From an uncultured Eubacteriales bacterium (GTDB lineage: Bacteria; Bacillota; Clostridia; Oscillospirales; Acutalibacteraceae), in contig CAKSLH010000005.1 of the NCBI GenBank assembly GCA_934466515.1, positions 1-64,000 of the forward strand: a stretch of DNA of 64,000 nucleotides. Reading direction: 5' to 3'. Position numbers and translations under genes: made by a program. Each line of letters starts with the position of its first letter. Position 1 is the stretch's first letter. Below are positions 45,494 through 55,185 of the stretch, one piece after another. Under the pieces are notes generated by a model. It was not told where the DNA came from. It was given only the letters and a program-made list of their open reading frames with translations, and ran no database searches.

Positions 45494-47326
45494 TTGAAAT
45501 ATGAAATTCTTGAAAATATAAAAAAACCCGATGATGTGAAAAATGTCTATCCTAAGGATTTAAGCAGACTTTGTGCCGAAATAAGGGATAAAATAATATC
45601 TACGGTTTCACAAAACGGCGGACATCTTGCATCAAACCTCGGAACTGTCGAATTAACGGTTGCTATACATAGAGTTTTCAATTCGCCTGAGGACGCAATA
45701 ATTTTCGATGTCGGACATCAGGCATATACGCATAAGCTTTTAACAGGCAGATATGAGGATTTTGAAAATATAAGAACTTCCGGCGGAATTTCCGGATTTA
45801 TGAGACCTGATGAGAGCGAGCATGACCCTGTTGTAACGGGGCATAGCAGTAATTCGATTTCCGCTGCTTACGGAATTTTTAAAGCCAAAAGGCTAAGAGG
45901 CGAAAAGGGAACGGCCGTGGCAGTTATCGGAGACGGTGCCATGACAGGCGGAATGGCTTATGAAGCCATAAATAATGCAGGAGGCGCAAAGGGCAATTTT
46001 ATAGTTATTTTAAACGACAATAAAATGTCTATTTCAAAAAATGTCGGAGCGGTTGCCAGAACCTTTACGCATTTAAGAAACAAAGCCGCTTACCATAGCT
46101 TTAAAGCCTCTTTTACAAAATTTCTTTTAAAGCTTCCTTTCGGAAAGGAAATTGCAAATTTCCTTTTTAAAATCAAGGAAGGTATAAAATCGGCGGTTTA
46201 TAAGGACAATATTTTTGCCAATCTCGGCTTTAATTATTTAGGACCGGTGGACGGACATAATATCGCCCTTATGGAGGAACTTTTCAGGGTTGCTAAGGAT
46301 TATGACAGACCGAGCGTTATCCATGTTGTAACGAAAAAAGGAAAAGGTTATCAGTTTGCCGAAACAAAACCCAATGATTATCACGGTGTTTCGCCGTTTG
46401 ATATTGACGAGGGCTCAACGGAATGCTCAAAGCATGATTTTTCAAGTGTCGCGGGAGAAACCTTATGTAATCTTGCCGAAAAAAATAAAAGGATCTGCGC
46501 CGTGACTGCGGCCATGGCAGAGGGCACGGGGCTTGCGGAATTTTCAAAAAAATTCAAGGAAAGATTTTTCGATGTCGGAATTGCTGAGGAGCATGCCGTA
46601 ACCTTTTGCGCAGGGCTCGCAAGAGGAGGAATGATTCCTTTTTTTGCGGTCTACTCCACATTTTTGCAAAGAGGATACGACCAGATAATTCATGACCTTG
46701 CTATTGCAAAAGTTCCTGTAAAGCTTCTTGTTGACAGAGCGGGAATAGTCGGTGAGGACGGAGAGACTCACCAAGGCTTGTTTGACGCGGCATTTTTAAG
46801 CGAAATTCCGAATATGAATGTCTATTCGCCGTCCTTTTACTCAGAGCTTATATACAGAATTGAAGAAACCGCGGAAAATAAGGAGCTTTGCGCAATCCGT
46901 TATCCGCGCGGCTGTTTCGATGATGATTATGACTTTGATTATAAAGCCGAATATAATTTATTTAAAGGCAATAAAAAATCCTTAGCCGTCAGCTACGGAC
47001 GGGAATTCAACGAGGTTTATAAGGCTTTTGGTGTGAACAAGGATTTTAGCGTACTTAAGCTTAATAAAATACATCCTATATCGCAAAAAGCGATAGAAAT
47101 CATTTCAGATTATAAAAACATTATATTTTTTGAGGAGGGAATTAAGAGCGGCGGAATTGCCGAGCATATCGGCAATATGCTTTCGGAAAACGGATTTAAA
47201 GGAACTTATAAAATCAAGGCGATTGATAACAGCTTTGTTCCGTCAGGCAAAACCGAGGAGCTGTTAAAGAATTACGGTCTTGACTCCGAAAGTATAATTA
47301 AAGCTTTTAAAAATAATGCAGAATAA
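45494..47326 (+). CDS. dxs: 1-deoxy-D-xylulose-5-phosphate synthase
   Basis: Thiamine-diphosphate enzyme starting the methylerythritol-phosphate isoprenoid pathway, 610 residues. Transketolase-type motif GDGAMTGGMAYEAINNAG near 150, with the Mg-binding NDN segment (ILNDNKMSI), and the second-domain GIAEEHAVTFCAG near 370 are intact. Start is TTG. Only slightly shorter than E. coli (620). The C-terminal end overlaps tlyA by 11 bases. Confidence 0.95.
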   Translation: MKYEILENIKKPDDVKNVYPKDLSRLCAEIRDKIISTVSQNGGHLASNLGTVELTVAIHRVFNSPEDAIIFDVGHQAYTHKLLTGRYEDFENIRTSGGISGFMRPDESEHDPVVTGHSSNSISAAYGIFKAKRLRGEKGTAVAVIGDGAMTGGMAYEAINNAGGAKGNFIVILNDNKMSISKNVGAVARTFTHLRNKAAYHSFKASFTKFLLKLPFGKEIANFLFKIKEGIKSAVYKDNIFANLGFNYLGPVDGHNIALMEELFRVAKDYDRPSVIHVVTKKGKGYQFAETKPNDYHGVSPFDIDEGSTECSKHDFSSVAGETLCNLAEKNKRICAVTAAMAEGTGLAEFSKKFKERFFDVGIAEEHAVTFCAGLARGGMIPFFAVYSTFLQRGYDQIIHDLAIAKVPVKLLVDRAGIVGEDGETHQGLFDAAFLSEIPNMNVYSPSFYSELIYRIEETAENKELCAIRYPRGCFDDDYDFDYKAEYNLFKGNKKSLAVSYGREFNEVYKAFGVNKDFSVLKLNKIHPISQKAIEIISDYKNIIFFEEGIKSGGIAEHIGNMLSENGFKGTYKIKAIDNSFVPSGKTEELLKNYGLDSESIIKAFKNNAE

Positions 47327-48125
47327 AGAGCGAATTGATATAGTGTTGGTTGAAAAGGGTCTTGCTCCCTCAAGAGAAAGAGCAAAGGCGCTTATTATGG
47401 AAGGTATAGTTTTTGTCAACAATCAAAAATGCGATAAGGCGGGAACATTCGTAAAACCCGAGGATACGGTTGAAGTAAGGGGTAAAGCTTTAAAATATGT
47501 AAGCCGCGGCGGCTTAAAGCTTGAAAAGGCAATGGCTAGCTTTGATATTGATTTAAAGGGCTGTATTTGTGCGGATATCGGGGCATCAACAGGCGGATTT
47601 ACCGATTGTATGCTTCAAAACGGCGCAGTTAAGGTTTATTCTATAGATGTAGGATACGGACAGCTTGCTTGGAGCTTAAGAAACGACGAAAGAGTAATTA
47701 ACCTTGAAAATACAAATTTCAGAAATGTCACATGCGAGCAAATTCCCGATCCTCTTGATTTTGCTTCGGTCGATGTTTCATTTATTTCTCTTTCGCTTAT
47801 TTTGCCGGTTTTAAATCCGCTTTTAAAGGATAAAGCAAAGGCAGTTTGTCTTATTAAGCCGCAGTTTGAGGCAGGGAGAGAAAATGTCGGCAAAAACGGA
47901 GTTGTAAGAGAAAAGTCGGTGCATATTGCGGTAATAGAAAAGATTATTGATATCGTATTAAAAAACGGATTTTCTCTTTTAAATCTCGATTACTCGCCGA
48001 TAAAAGGTCCTAAGGGCAATATAGAATATTTATGCTGTATTGAAAAAAGCGAAAACAGCGAAAATCTTTGCAGTATTTCGGCCCAAGAGGTTGTAGAGCA
48101 ATCCTATGCCGAGCTTAATAAATAA
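47316..48125 (+). CDS. tlyA: TlyA-family rRNA 2'-O-methyltransferase / hemolysin-like protein
   Basis: 269 residues. An N-terminal S4 RNA-binding domain (about 4-62) precedes an FtsJ-like methyltransferase (from about 78) with SAM motif DIGASTGGFTDCM, DVSFISL and IKPQFEAGRENVGKNGVV. By family knowledge TlyA methylates C1409 of 16S and C1920 of 23S rRNA; the hemolysin name is historical. It overlaps dxs, and nadK starts 19 bases later. Confidence 0.92.
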   Translation: MQNKERIDIVLVEKGLAPSRERAKALIMEGIVFVNNQKCDKAGTFVKPEDTVEVRGKALKYVSRGGLKLEKAMASFDIDLKGCICADIGASTGGFTDCMLQNGAVKVYSIDVGYGQLAWSLRNDERVINLENTNFRNVTCEQIPDPLDFASVDVSFISLSLILPVLNPLLKDKAKAVCLIKPQFEAGRENVGKNGVVREKSVHIAVIEKIIDIVLKNGFSLLNLDYSPIKGPKGNIEYLCCIEKSENSENLCSISAQEVVEQSYAELNK

Positions 48126-48144
48126 TTACGAAACGGAGAGCAAA

Positions 48145-49002
48145 ATGAAGGTTGCGTTAATTCCAAATCTTGATAAACGCGGTTCATCGGATATGGTGGA
48201 AAAGATAGGCGTTTTTCTTTCTTCAAACGGAATAGAAGCCTATCTTCCTAACAGTATCTGCTGTGAGGGCTATAAATTTGCGCCTGAGGATGAGCTTTAT
48301 AAAATCGCCGATATTATAATAACCGTCGGCGGAGACGGAACAATTATCCGTTACGCTAAGCGCGCCGCGGCTGATAATAAGCCGATTTTAGGAATAAATG
48401 CCGGCAGGCTCGGATATCTTGCCGATATCGAGCAAAGCGAATACAGGCTTTTATCAAAGCTTAAAACCAAAGAGTATTCGATTGAAAAAAGAATGATGCT
48501 GAGCATCAGAATTTGTGAAAACGGAAAGACCCTCGCAACCTTTGAGGCGCTTAACGATGCGGTAATTACAAGCGGATATATTTCAAGAATAATTGATATT
48601 TCATCTTTTATAGGTAAGGATAAAATAAACTATCTTGCGGACGGTTTGATTGTTTCTACGCCTACCGGCTCGACAGCTTACTCGCTTTCCGCAGGGGGAC
48701 CGATTATTGACCCGCTCAGCGAATGCGTTTGTATAACGCCTATTTGTTCTCATTCTCTTTCCGCAAAGCCGATTATTCTCGGAAGTGAAAGAGAAATAAA
48801 ATTAAAAGCCTATTCTAAAAAAAGAACCGATATTTATTTAACGGTTGACGGCAGAAAGGCCGCGAATATAAAGCCTTATACTGAAATTTATATTTCTCGG
48901 TCGGATAAGCATGTTCAGCTCGTAAGACTTAATGACCGTTCGTTTTATAAAACTCTCTCCTTAAAATTTTCAGAATCAAGAGGTATGAGCCATGAAAGAT
49001 AA
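48145..49002 (+). CDS. nadK: NAD kinase
   Basis: Makes NADP from NAD, 285 residues. The GGDGT motif (VGGDGTIIRYAKRA) near 60, GRLGYLAD near 90 and TPTGSTAYSLSAGGPI near 170 are intact. ATG at 48106 is in frame but lies inside tlyA; SD GGAGAG and family fit favour ATG 48145 (MKVALIPN). Its 3' end overlaps argR by 11 bases. Confidence 0.94.
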   Translation: MKVALIPNLDKRGSSDMVEKIGVFLSSNGIEAYLPNSICCEGYKFAPEDELYKIADIIITVGGDGTIIRYAKRAAADNKPILGINAGRLGYLADIEQSEYRLLSKLKTKEYSIEKRMMLSIRICENGKTLATFEALNDAVITSGYISRIIDISSFIGKDKINYLADGLIVSTPTGSTAYSLSAGGPIIDPLSECVCITPICSHSLSAKPIILGSEREIKLKAYSKKRTDIYLTVDGRKAANIKPYTEIYISRSDKHVQLVRLNDRSFYKTLSLKFSESRGMSHER

Positions 49003-49441
49003 CAGACAAAAAAAGATTTTGGATATCATTTCCGAAAAGGTTGTTTTAACGCAGGACGAAATTCAAAAGGAACTCAATTTATTGGGATTTAATGTTACTC
49101 AGTCGACGGTTTCAAGGGATATCAAGGAATTAAAAATAATAAAAGGTCACGATGAAAACGGGGTATACAGATATATTTCGATTGCTCCTGTTTCAAACGG
49201 TGAAAACGGCGGAAAATACCATGATTTGCTTAAAAGCTCGATTATCAGCGTTGAAAGTGCTATGAATGATATTGTTATAAAATGCCGTACGGGTATGGCT
49301 TCAAGCGCCGCTGTTGCGATAGACAGTCTTTTCAGCGAGAATATGCTCGGAAGTGTAGCAGGAGACGATACGATTTTTATTATCACCAAAAGCATAGAAA
49401 AGGCGGATGAGCTTGCGGCGGAAATTAAAAATATAATTTAA
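48992..49441 (+). CDS. argR: Arginine repressor ArgR/AhrC
   Basis: Hexameric arginine-responsive regulator, 149 residues. N-terminal winged helix (about 5-65) includes VTQSTVSRDIKELKIIK and the C-terminal oligomerisation domain ends with the arginine-binding AGDDTIFIITKS. In this conserved position between nadK and recN it is the usual clostridial AhrC. Confidence 0.93.
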   Translation: MKDNRQKKILDIISEKVVLTQDEIQKELNLLGFNVTQSTVSRDIKELKIIKGHDENGVYRYISIAPVSNGENGGKYHDLLKSSIISVESAMNDIVIKCRTGMASSAAVAIDSLFSENMLGSVAGDDTIFIITKSIEKADELAAEIKNII

Positions 49442-49456
49442 CGGCGGTAATGAAAA

Positions 49457-51133
49457 ATGCTTAAATTTTTACATATAGAAAATATCGCCGTTATAGAAAA
49501 GACCGATATTGAGTTTTTCGACGGTCTTTCAGCCCTTACAGGCGAAACGGGAGCAGGAAAATCTATTATTATTGACGCTATAAATGCGGTTTTGGGCGAA
49601 AGAACCTCAAAGGAGCTTATAAGAAACGGCTGCGATTCGGCAAATGTCACGGCGCAGTTCTGCGAGCTTTCGGAGATTTCAAAAAATGCGGTCACATCGG
49701 CAGGCTATGATTTAGAAGAAGACGGAACGCTTATTATTGACCGCACGCTTTCGCTTAAAGGAAACGGCAGTATCAGAATTAACGGCAAACCCGCGGCGGT
49801 ATCAATTTTAAAAAACATCGGCAGGGATTTAATAAATATTCACGGTCAGCATGACAATCAAAATCTGCTTGATCCCGAAAACCACTATATTTATGTTGAC
49901 AGGCTCGCGGAAAACGAAAAGCTTAAAAGCGAGTATTATAATGAATTTCATAAATTAAACACAATAAGAAAAGAAATTGCGAAATTATCCTCGGATTTAG
50001 AAGAAAAAAAGCGCAGAAAAGACCTTATTGAGTTTGAAATTAACGAGCTTTCGGGTGCCGATATAAAAATCGGCGAAACGGAAAATTTAAGAAAAAAACA
50101 GAAAATAGCGGAAAACTACTCAAAAATGATATCCTCTTTAAACGAGGCTTATTCTTATCTTAACGGCGGTGACGATTTTGACGGAGCCGTGTCCTTAATT
50201 AAAAACTCTCAAAAAAGCCTGATTTCTTCCGATTGTGAGGAAATATCTGACAGCATCTCAAAAACAGCGGATATTCTGTCAATTCTTGAAGATATATGCT
50301 CGGATATCAGAACTGTCACTCATAATGAGGAATACGGAGCGCTTGATATTGAAGCGATAAACCAAAGGCTTGATTTGCTCCGCAAACTTTCGGTTAAATA
50401 TAATGCCGACGAGACACAAATGCTTTTAAAGCTTGAAAATCTGCAAGAGGAGCTTTTGAGCATTGACACCGCTGATGAAAAAATCGAAAAGCTTTCTAAA
50501 GAGCTTGATTTATCGACAGAAAGACTGATTGCACTCGGCGATAAGCTTTCGCAGTCGAGAATAAAAGCAGGGAATAAATTCTGCAAGGAAGTAACCAACG
50601 TTTTAAAATTTCTCGATATGCCGAATGTAACCTTTCAAATGAAGCATGAAAAGGGAAGATATACAAAATCAGGGTGCGATACAATCGAATTTATGATATG
50701 CACCAATATCGGAGAAGCTATGAAGCCGCTGCACAAAATTGCTTCTGGCGGCGAACTTTCAAGAATAATGCTCGCTATAAAAAGTGTCCTTTCTGATAAA
50801 GACGGAATTGACACGCTGATTTTTGATGAAATTGACTCCGGTATCAGCGGAAGAGCCGCAGGTAAGGTCGGAATTCAGCTTAAAAAGGCTTCCGCAGATA
50901 AGCAGGTGCTTTGCGTAACTCATCTTGCGCAGATAGCGGCAAATGCAGATAATCAGTATCTGATAGAAAAAACAGTCAAAGACAATAAAACATATACAAA
51001 GGTTTCTCTGCTTTCTTATGAGGAACGGATAAAAGAAATAGCAAGAATTATGTCCGGTGATAGCTTAACGGACAGTTTATATAATTCAGCAAAAGAACTA
51101 CTTGACAGGAGCAAGAAAAATGAAGATTTATGA
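49457..51133 (+). CDS. recN: DNA repair protein RecN
   Basis: SMC-like ATPase for double-strand break repair, 558 residues. Walker A GETGAGKS near 31-38, coiled-coil middle (about 150-350), signature SGGELSRIMLA near 430 and Walker B LIFDEIDSGISG near 455 are intact. Fifteen bases after argR. tyrS starts inside its last codons. In most Clostridia the next genes are spoIVB and spo0A, which are absent here. Confidence 0.95.
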   Translation: MLKFLHIENIAVIEKTDIEFFDGLSALTGETGAGKSIIIDAINAVLGERTSKELIRNGCDSANVTAQFCELSEISKNAVTSAGYDLEEDGTLIIDRTLSLKGNGSIRINGKPAAVSILKNIGRDLINIHGQHDNQNLLDPENHYIYVDRLAENEKLKSEYYNEFHKLNTIRKEIAKLSSDLEEKKRRKDLIEFEINELSGADIKIGETENLRKKQKIAENYSKMISSLNEAYSYLNGGDDFDGAVSLIKNSQKSLISSDCEEISDSISKTADILSILEDICSDIRTVTHNEEYGALDIEAINQRLDLLRKLSVKYNADETQMLLKLENLQEELLSIDTADEKIEKLSKELDLSTERLIALGDKLSQSRIKAGNKFCKEVTNVLKFLDMPNVTFQMKHEKGRYTKSGCDTIEFMICTNIGEAMKPLHKIASGGELSRIMLAIKSVLSDKDGIDTLIFDEIDSGISGRAAGKVGIQLKKASADKQVLCVTHLAQIAANADNQYLIEKTVKDNKTYTKVSLLSYEERIKEIARIMSGDSLTDSLYNSAKELLDRSKKNEDL

Positions 51134-52340
51134 AGAACTGGTTGCAAGAGGACTTATAGCTCAGGTGACCGACGAAGAGGAAATCAAGGAGCTTATAAAC
51201 AACGGAAAAGCAACCTTTTATATCGGATTTGACCCCACTGCCGACAGTCTGCATGTAGGTCATTTTATGGCGCTGTGCCTTATGAAAAGATTACAGATGG
51301 CAGGAAACCGCCCTGTAGCGCTAATAGGCGGCGGAACAGGATATATAGGCGACCCGTCGGGAAGAACCGATATGCGTTCTATGATGACTCCCGAGCAAAT
51401 TCAGCATAACTGTGACTGCTTTAAAAAGCAAATGAGCAGATTTATTGAATTCGGTGAGGGAAAAGCCATGATGGTTAACAATGCTGACTGGCTTTTAAAG
51501 CTTAATTATATTGATTTATTAAGAGATGTCGGCGCTTGCTTTTCTGTAAACAATATGCTCAGAGCCGAATGCTATAAGCAGAGAATGGAAAAGGGACTGA
51601 GCTTTCTTGAATTTAATTATATGATAATGCAAAGCTATGACTTTTATCATCTTTTTAAGGAATACGGCTGTAATATGCAGTTCGGCGGTGACGATCAATG
51701 GTCCAACATGCTCGGCGGTACAGAGCTTATAAGAAAAAAGCTCGGCAAGGATGCTTATGCTATGACTATTACGCTCTTGCTTAATTCCGAGGGCAAAAAA
51801 ATGGGTAAAACGGTCGGCGGTGCCGTATGGCTTGACCCCGAAAAGACCTCTCCTTATGAATTTTACCAGTACTGGCGAAATGTTGCTGACGCGGACGTTT
51901 TAAAATGTATAAGAATGCTCACATTCCTGCCGCTTGAAGAAATCGACAAGATGGATAAGTGGGAGGGAAGTCAGCTTAACACCGCTAAGGAAATATTGGC
52001 TTATGAGCTTACAAAGCTTGTTCACGGCGAAGATGAAGCACAAAAGGCTCAGGAAACCTCAAGAGCAGTTTTCTCGGGAAAAGGCTCTCATGAAGATATG
52101 CCGAGCGTTACGCTTGAAAGCTCCGATTTTAATGAGTCAGAAATAGGAATACTTACTTTGCTTACTAAAGCCGGATTTGCCGCTTCAAACGGCGAGGCAA
52201 GAAGGCTTGTTATCCAGGGCGGAGTAAGCGTTAATGATGAAAAGATAAGCGACCCTAAAAAAACATTTAATGCCGATGAATTTAAAAATGACTTTATTCT
52301 TAAAAAAGGTAAAAAGTCAGTTATCAAAATTACTCTTTAA
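51120..52340 (+). CDS. tyrS: Tyrosyl-tRNA synthetase
   Basis: 406 residues, class I synthetase with HIGH-type motif HVGHFMAL near 46, KMSKS-type EGKKMGKTVGG near 228 and a C-terminal S4 RNA-binding domain. An in-frame ATG at 51102 exists, but SD AGGAGC (51107-51112) and family alignment favour 51120 (MKIYEELVARG). It overlaps recN by 14 bases, so no T-box leader exists directly upstream. A terminator follows. Confidence 0.95.
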   Translation: MKIYEELVARGLIAQVTDEEEIKELINNGKATFYIGFDPTADSLHVGHFMALCLMKRLQMAGNRPVALIGGGTGYIGDPSGRTDMRSMMTPEQIQHNCDCFKKQMSRFIEFGEGKAMMVNNADWLLKLNYIDLLRDVGACFSVNNMLRAECYKQRMEKGLSFLEFNYMIMQSYDFYHLFKEYGCNMQFGGDDQWSNMLGGTELIRKKLGKDAYAMTITLLLNSEGKKMGKTVGGAVWLDPEKTSPYEFYQYWRNVADADVLKCIRMLTFLPLEEIDKMDKWEGSQLNTAKEILAYELTKLVHGEDEAQKAQETSRAVFSGKGSHEDMPSVTLESSDFNESEIGILTLLTKAGFAASNGEARRLVIQGGVSVNDEKISDPKKTFNADEFKNDFILKKGKKSVIKITL

Positions 52341-52345
52341 AAAAT

Positions 52346-52380
52346 AAAAAAGTTCCGATATTTTTTCGGAACTTTTTTTA
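52346..52380 (+). terminator. Terminator of the nusB-tyrS cluster
   Basis: AAAAAAGTTCCGA (52346-52358), loop of seven, TCGGAACTTTTTT (52366-52378), then TTA. Confidence 0.85.
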
Positions 52381-52411
52381 TTTTTTCGAATTTAATTCGT
52401 ATTCATATCAC

Positions 52412-52440
52412 TTGATGTTGATAGAAAATAATTATATAAT
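52412..52440 (+). promoter_or_regulatory. Promoter of the LacI-EamA pair
   Basis: TTGATG (52412-52417), 17-base spacer, TATAAT (52435-52440), 31 bases before the start. Confidence 0.65.
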
Positions 52441-52471
52441 AATTTTGAAATTAAAAATCACGGAGAAATTT

Positions 52472-53464
52472 ATGACTAATATAACGCACAAAAAAATAGC
52501 GGAAATCGCTCATGTTTCGCCCTCGACTGTTTCAAAAGCCTTGTCTGACAGCAAGGAAATCAGCGAGGAATTAAAGGAAAGCATTGTTAAAATAGCAATG
52601 GATGAGGGATATTTTGCTCAAAAAAGCAAGCGGAAAATTGAATATGCGTCCGAAAAATCAGTAGCTGTAGCCATAGTTTGTCCTGAAATAATAAGCATTG
52701 CTTATGCAGGAGAAATAAGCGCAATTAAAAACGAATTAGAATTAAAAGGCGCTGTTGTCTCGGTTTATATTTATGACTTTAATTCCGAAAAGCTTAAAAA
52801 TATTATAGAGAGTATAAATGTTGGAAAGCGTGCCGACGGTATAATACTTTTCGGAGCTTTTCCTTCAGAAGTAAAGTCATCAATTCCTATTGTCGGAATT
52901 GACAGATTTAGGGCAGATTATGATACAGTTTACTGCGATATAAACGGTTATTTCGATGATATAATAGATTATTTAAAGAATTTAGGACATAAAAAAATTG
53001 CTTTTATAGGAGAAAAACATACCGCCGCAAAGCTTGAAGCATATAAAAAATCCCTATCTAAATATAATCTCACAGCTGACCCTGAAAATATTTATATAAT
53101 AAACGAACGCTTTGAATCAATAGGCTATACAGCCGCTGAGGAATTACTGAAAAGAAATGAGTTACCCACAGCAATTATTTGCGCTTATGACGAAATTGCT
53201 TTGGCGCTTATAAAAAGACTTACGGAAAAGGGAATAGAAATTCCGAAAAAAATCAGTGTAGTAGGAATTAACGATATTCCTATGTCCGAATATTCATTGA
53301 TTCCTCTTACTTCTGTTCATATCTTTGAGAAGGAAGAGGCTGAAATGGCCGTAAAACTGCTTTACGACAAAATATTCAACCGAACAAATGCAATACAGCA
53401 TATTAGCGTCAGTCACAGTCTTATAATAAGAAAATCAACAGATGTTGTTGATAAAGGAATTTAA
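52472..53464 (+). CDS. LacI-family transcriptional regulator
   Basis: 330 residues. The helix-turn-helix (about 4-30) reads KKIAEIAHVSPSTVSKAL and hinge follows; the sugar-binding domain (about 60-325) is divergent. SD GGAGA fixes the start at ATG 52472 although an earlier ATG at 52412 is in frame. One base separates its stop from the start of the EamA transporter, so it probably regulates it. Codon use looks more A+T-rich than neighbours by eye, perhaps a later acquisition. Effector unknown. Confidence 0.9.
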   Translation: MTNITHKKIAEIAHVSPSTVSKALSDSKEISEELKESIVKIAMDEGYFAQKSKRKIEYASEKSVAVAIVCPEIISIAYAGEISAIKNELELKGAVVSVYIYDFNSEKLKNIIESINVGKRADGIILFGAFPSEVKSSIPIVGIDRFRADYDTVYCDINGYFDDIIDYLKNLGHKKIAFIGEKHTAAKLEAYKKSLSKYNLTADPENIYIINERFESIGYTAAEELLKRNELPTAIICAYDEIALALIKRLTEKGIEIPKKISVVGINDIPMSEYSLIPLTSVHIFEKEEAEMAVKLLYDKIFNRTNAIQHISVSHSLIIRKSTDVVDKGI

Positions 53465-53465
53465 A

Positions 53466-54353
53466 ATGGGAACTTTTTATATAAGTATAATTTTGATTTG
53501 CCGTATTTTCCAACATATTTGCAACAAAAATGTAAGCAATAAAATCAAAAGCTTTTCGAGCTTTTTAAAGTACTCCTCTTTTTCAAATATTTTAAGCGGA
53601 TTGCTGGCTTTCGGGTGTGTTTTTATAAATAAAAAAGGCTTTGAATGTGATTTTGTAACATTGGCTGTTTCTGCTTTTTCGGGAATTATGCTCACACTTT
53701 CGACCGGTTTTAGCTTGTATGCACTAAAAAGCGGTACAGTTGCAATTTCTTCAATGTTTGCCACTGCAGGTCTTATTATTCCTTGTGTCGGTGGAATTTT
53801 TATTTTTAAGCAGACAATGTCAGTCTGGCAATGGTTATGTATTCTTCTGTTTTTTGTTTCAGCCTATTTTTTAATTACAGCCTCGAAAAAAATACATTCG
53901 GATTTTTCTTTTAAAACAATACTCCTTTTATTGGGCAGTATGTTTTCGAACGGATTTGTAATGCTTTCACAACAGTTGTTTGCACATTTAAGACCTAACG
54001 GAAATGTATCTGTTTTTTCATTCTTATCTTTCGGGATTTTAGGGATGGTTTTACTTATATTCTCGTTATTCTATGATATTACTAAAAAAGAAGATTTTAA
54101 AAAGACAATGCCTGAAAAAAATGTTTTGGCATTCGGTGCGGTTTTGTCTGTTGCCGTTTTTATTATAAACCAGTTTGCAACATTGGCTGCAAGCATTGTG
54201 CCGTCCGTTGTTCTTTTTTCATTTATTAACGGCGGCAGTACAATAATAGGTGCTGTTGTTGCCGCGATATTTTTTAAGGAGCCTTTAAATTTCCGCAGTA
54301 TTTTCGGTATAACTTTAGGAATAGGCTCTCTTATACTGATTAAAGCGTTATAA
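53466..54353 (+). CDS. EamA/DMT-superfamily membrane transporter
   Basis: 295 residues, about ten membrane helices in two EamA repeats (about 1-140 and 150-295). ATG 53466 is preferred over 53442, inside the LacI gene. The C-terminal helix IFFKEPLNFRSIFGITLGIGSLILIKAL has the typical E-P motif of EamA proteins. Substrate unknown. Its partner LacI regulator and A+T-rich makeup suggest a two-gene cassette. It may be a metabolite exporter or sugar uptake system; neither can be selected. Confidence 0.82.
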   Translation: MGTFYISIILICRIFQHICNKNVSNKIKSFSSFLKYSSFSNILSGLLAFGCVFINKKGFECDFVTLAVSAFSGIMLTLSTGFSLYALKSGTVAISSMFATAGLIIPCVGGIFIFKQTMSVWQWLCILLFFVSAYFLITASKKIHSDFSFKTILLLLGSMFSNGFVMLSQQLFAHLRPNGNVSVFSFLSFGILGMVLLIFSLFYDITKKEDFKKTMPEKNVLAFGAVLSVAVFIINQFATLAASIVPSVVLFSFINGGSTIIGAVVAAIFFKEPLNFRSIFGITLGIGSLILIKAL

Positions 54354-54395
54354 TTTTAAAAAACAACCCTTGTTCAAAAATGAACAAGGGTTGTT
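54351..54395 (-). terminator. Terminator of the asd-dapA-dapB operon
   Basis: AACAACCCTTGTTCA (54362-54376), loop AAAA, TGAACAAGGGTTGTT (54381-54395). On the minus strand a T-run (complement of 54354-54361) follows the 15-bp stem. On the plus strand there is no T-run, so it is mainly a minus-strand terminator. Confidence 0.85.
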
Positions 54396-54406
54396 GTCAG
54401 TCAATA

Positions 54407-55165
54407 TTATAAACTTAAAATATCATTCATATCATAAATTCCGGATTTTTTATCCTTTAAAAATCTTGCAGCCTTTAAAGCGCCGTTTGCAAAAATCTTC
54501 TTTGAATATGCCGAGTGCGAAAGAGTAACTACCTCGTCCTCGCCTGCAAAAATCACTTCATGCTCGCCGACTATCGTTCCGCCTCTTACCGAATGTATTC
54601 CTATCTCATTCTGCGGACGTTTCATTCGTCTTGAATGGCGGTCAAACTCATAGCTATACTTATTGTCAGCAACACCGTTTATGGCGTCAGCAAGCATTAA
54701 AGCCGTTCCGGACGGTGCGTCAATTTTTTGATTATGATGCTTTTCAATAATTTCTATATCAAAGCTGTCACCTAAAACCGAGGCGGCTTTTTTTGAAAGC
54801 GCCGTAAGCAAATTTACACCGAGCGAAAAATTGAATGTAAAAAAGACGGGTATTTTTTCCGAGGCTTTTTTAATTTCCGCAATTTGCTCATCGGAATATC
54901 CCGTGGTCGCAATTACAATCGGCAGGGAAGTGGATAAAGCGAAACCCAGCAGAGAAGAAAGATTATCCGCATTTGAAAAGTCGATTATCACATCGGGGCT
55001 TTCTTTAACACTCTCAAAATCGCCGTAAACAGGGAAATCCGAATATTGTTCCGCTTTAAATTTATCAACCCCGCAAATCACTGACAGTGATTCGTCATTT
55101 TCCGCGCAAAGAGCGACGGTTTTACCCATTTTGCCGCAGGCGCCCGAAAGTAAGATTTTAAGCAA
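54407..55165 (-). CDS. dapB: 4-hydroxy-tetrahydrodipicolinate reductase
   Basis: Second step of the diaminopimelate branch; 252 residues with TTG start (GTG at 55174 lies directly against the AGGACG SD and is less likely). NAD(P) motif GACGKMGKT near 7-15, catalytic EKHHNQKIDAPSGTA near 145-160 with the His-His pair and the Lys. It ends at a strong terminator. The product is needed for cell wall, lysine and dipicolinate of spores. Confidence 0.94.
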   Translation of the reverse strand: MLKILLSGACGKMGKTVALCAENDESLSVICGVDKFKAEQYSDFPVYGDFESVKESPDVIIDFSNADNLSSLLGFALSTSLPIVIATTGYSDEQIAEIKKASEKIPVFFTFNFSLGVNLLTALSKKAASVLGDSFDIEIIEKHHNQKIDAPSGTALMLADAINGVADNKYSYEFDRHSRRMKRPQNEIGIHSVRGGTIVGEHEVIFAGEDEVVTLSHSAYSKKIFANGALKAARFLKDKKSGIYDMNDILSL

Positions 55166-55185
55166 TTTTATCACGTCCTGTTAAT

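Noticed and set aside
51000..51119. T-box leader for tyrS
   Set aside because: The region is coding sequence of recN, with tyrS starting inside its end.
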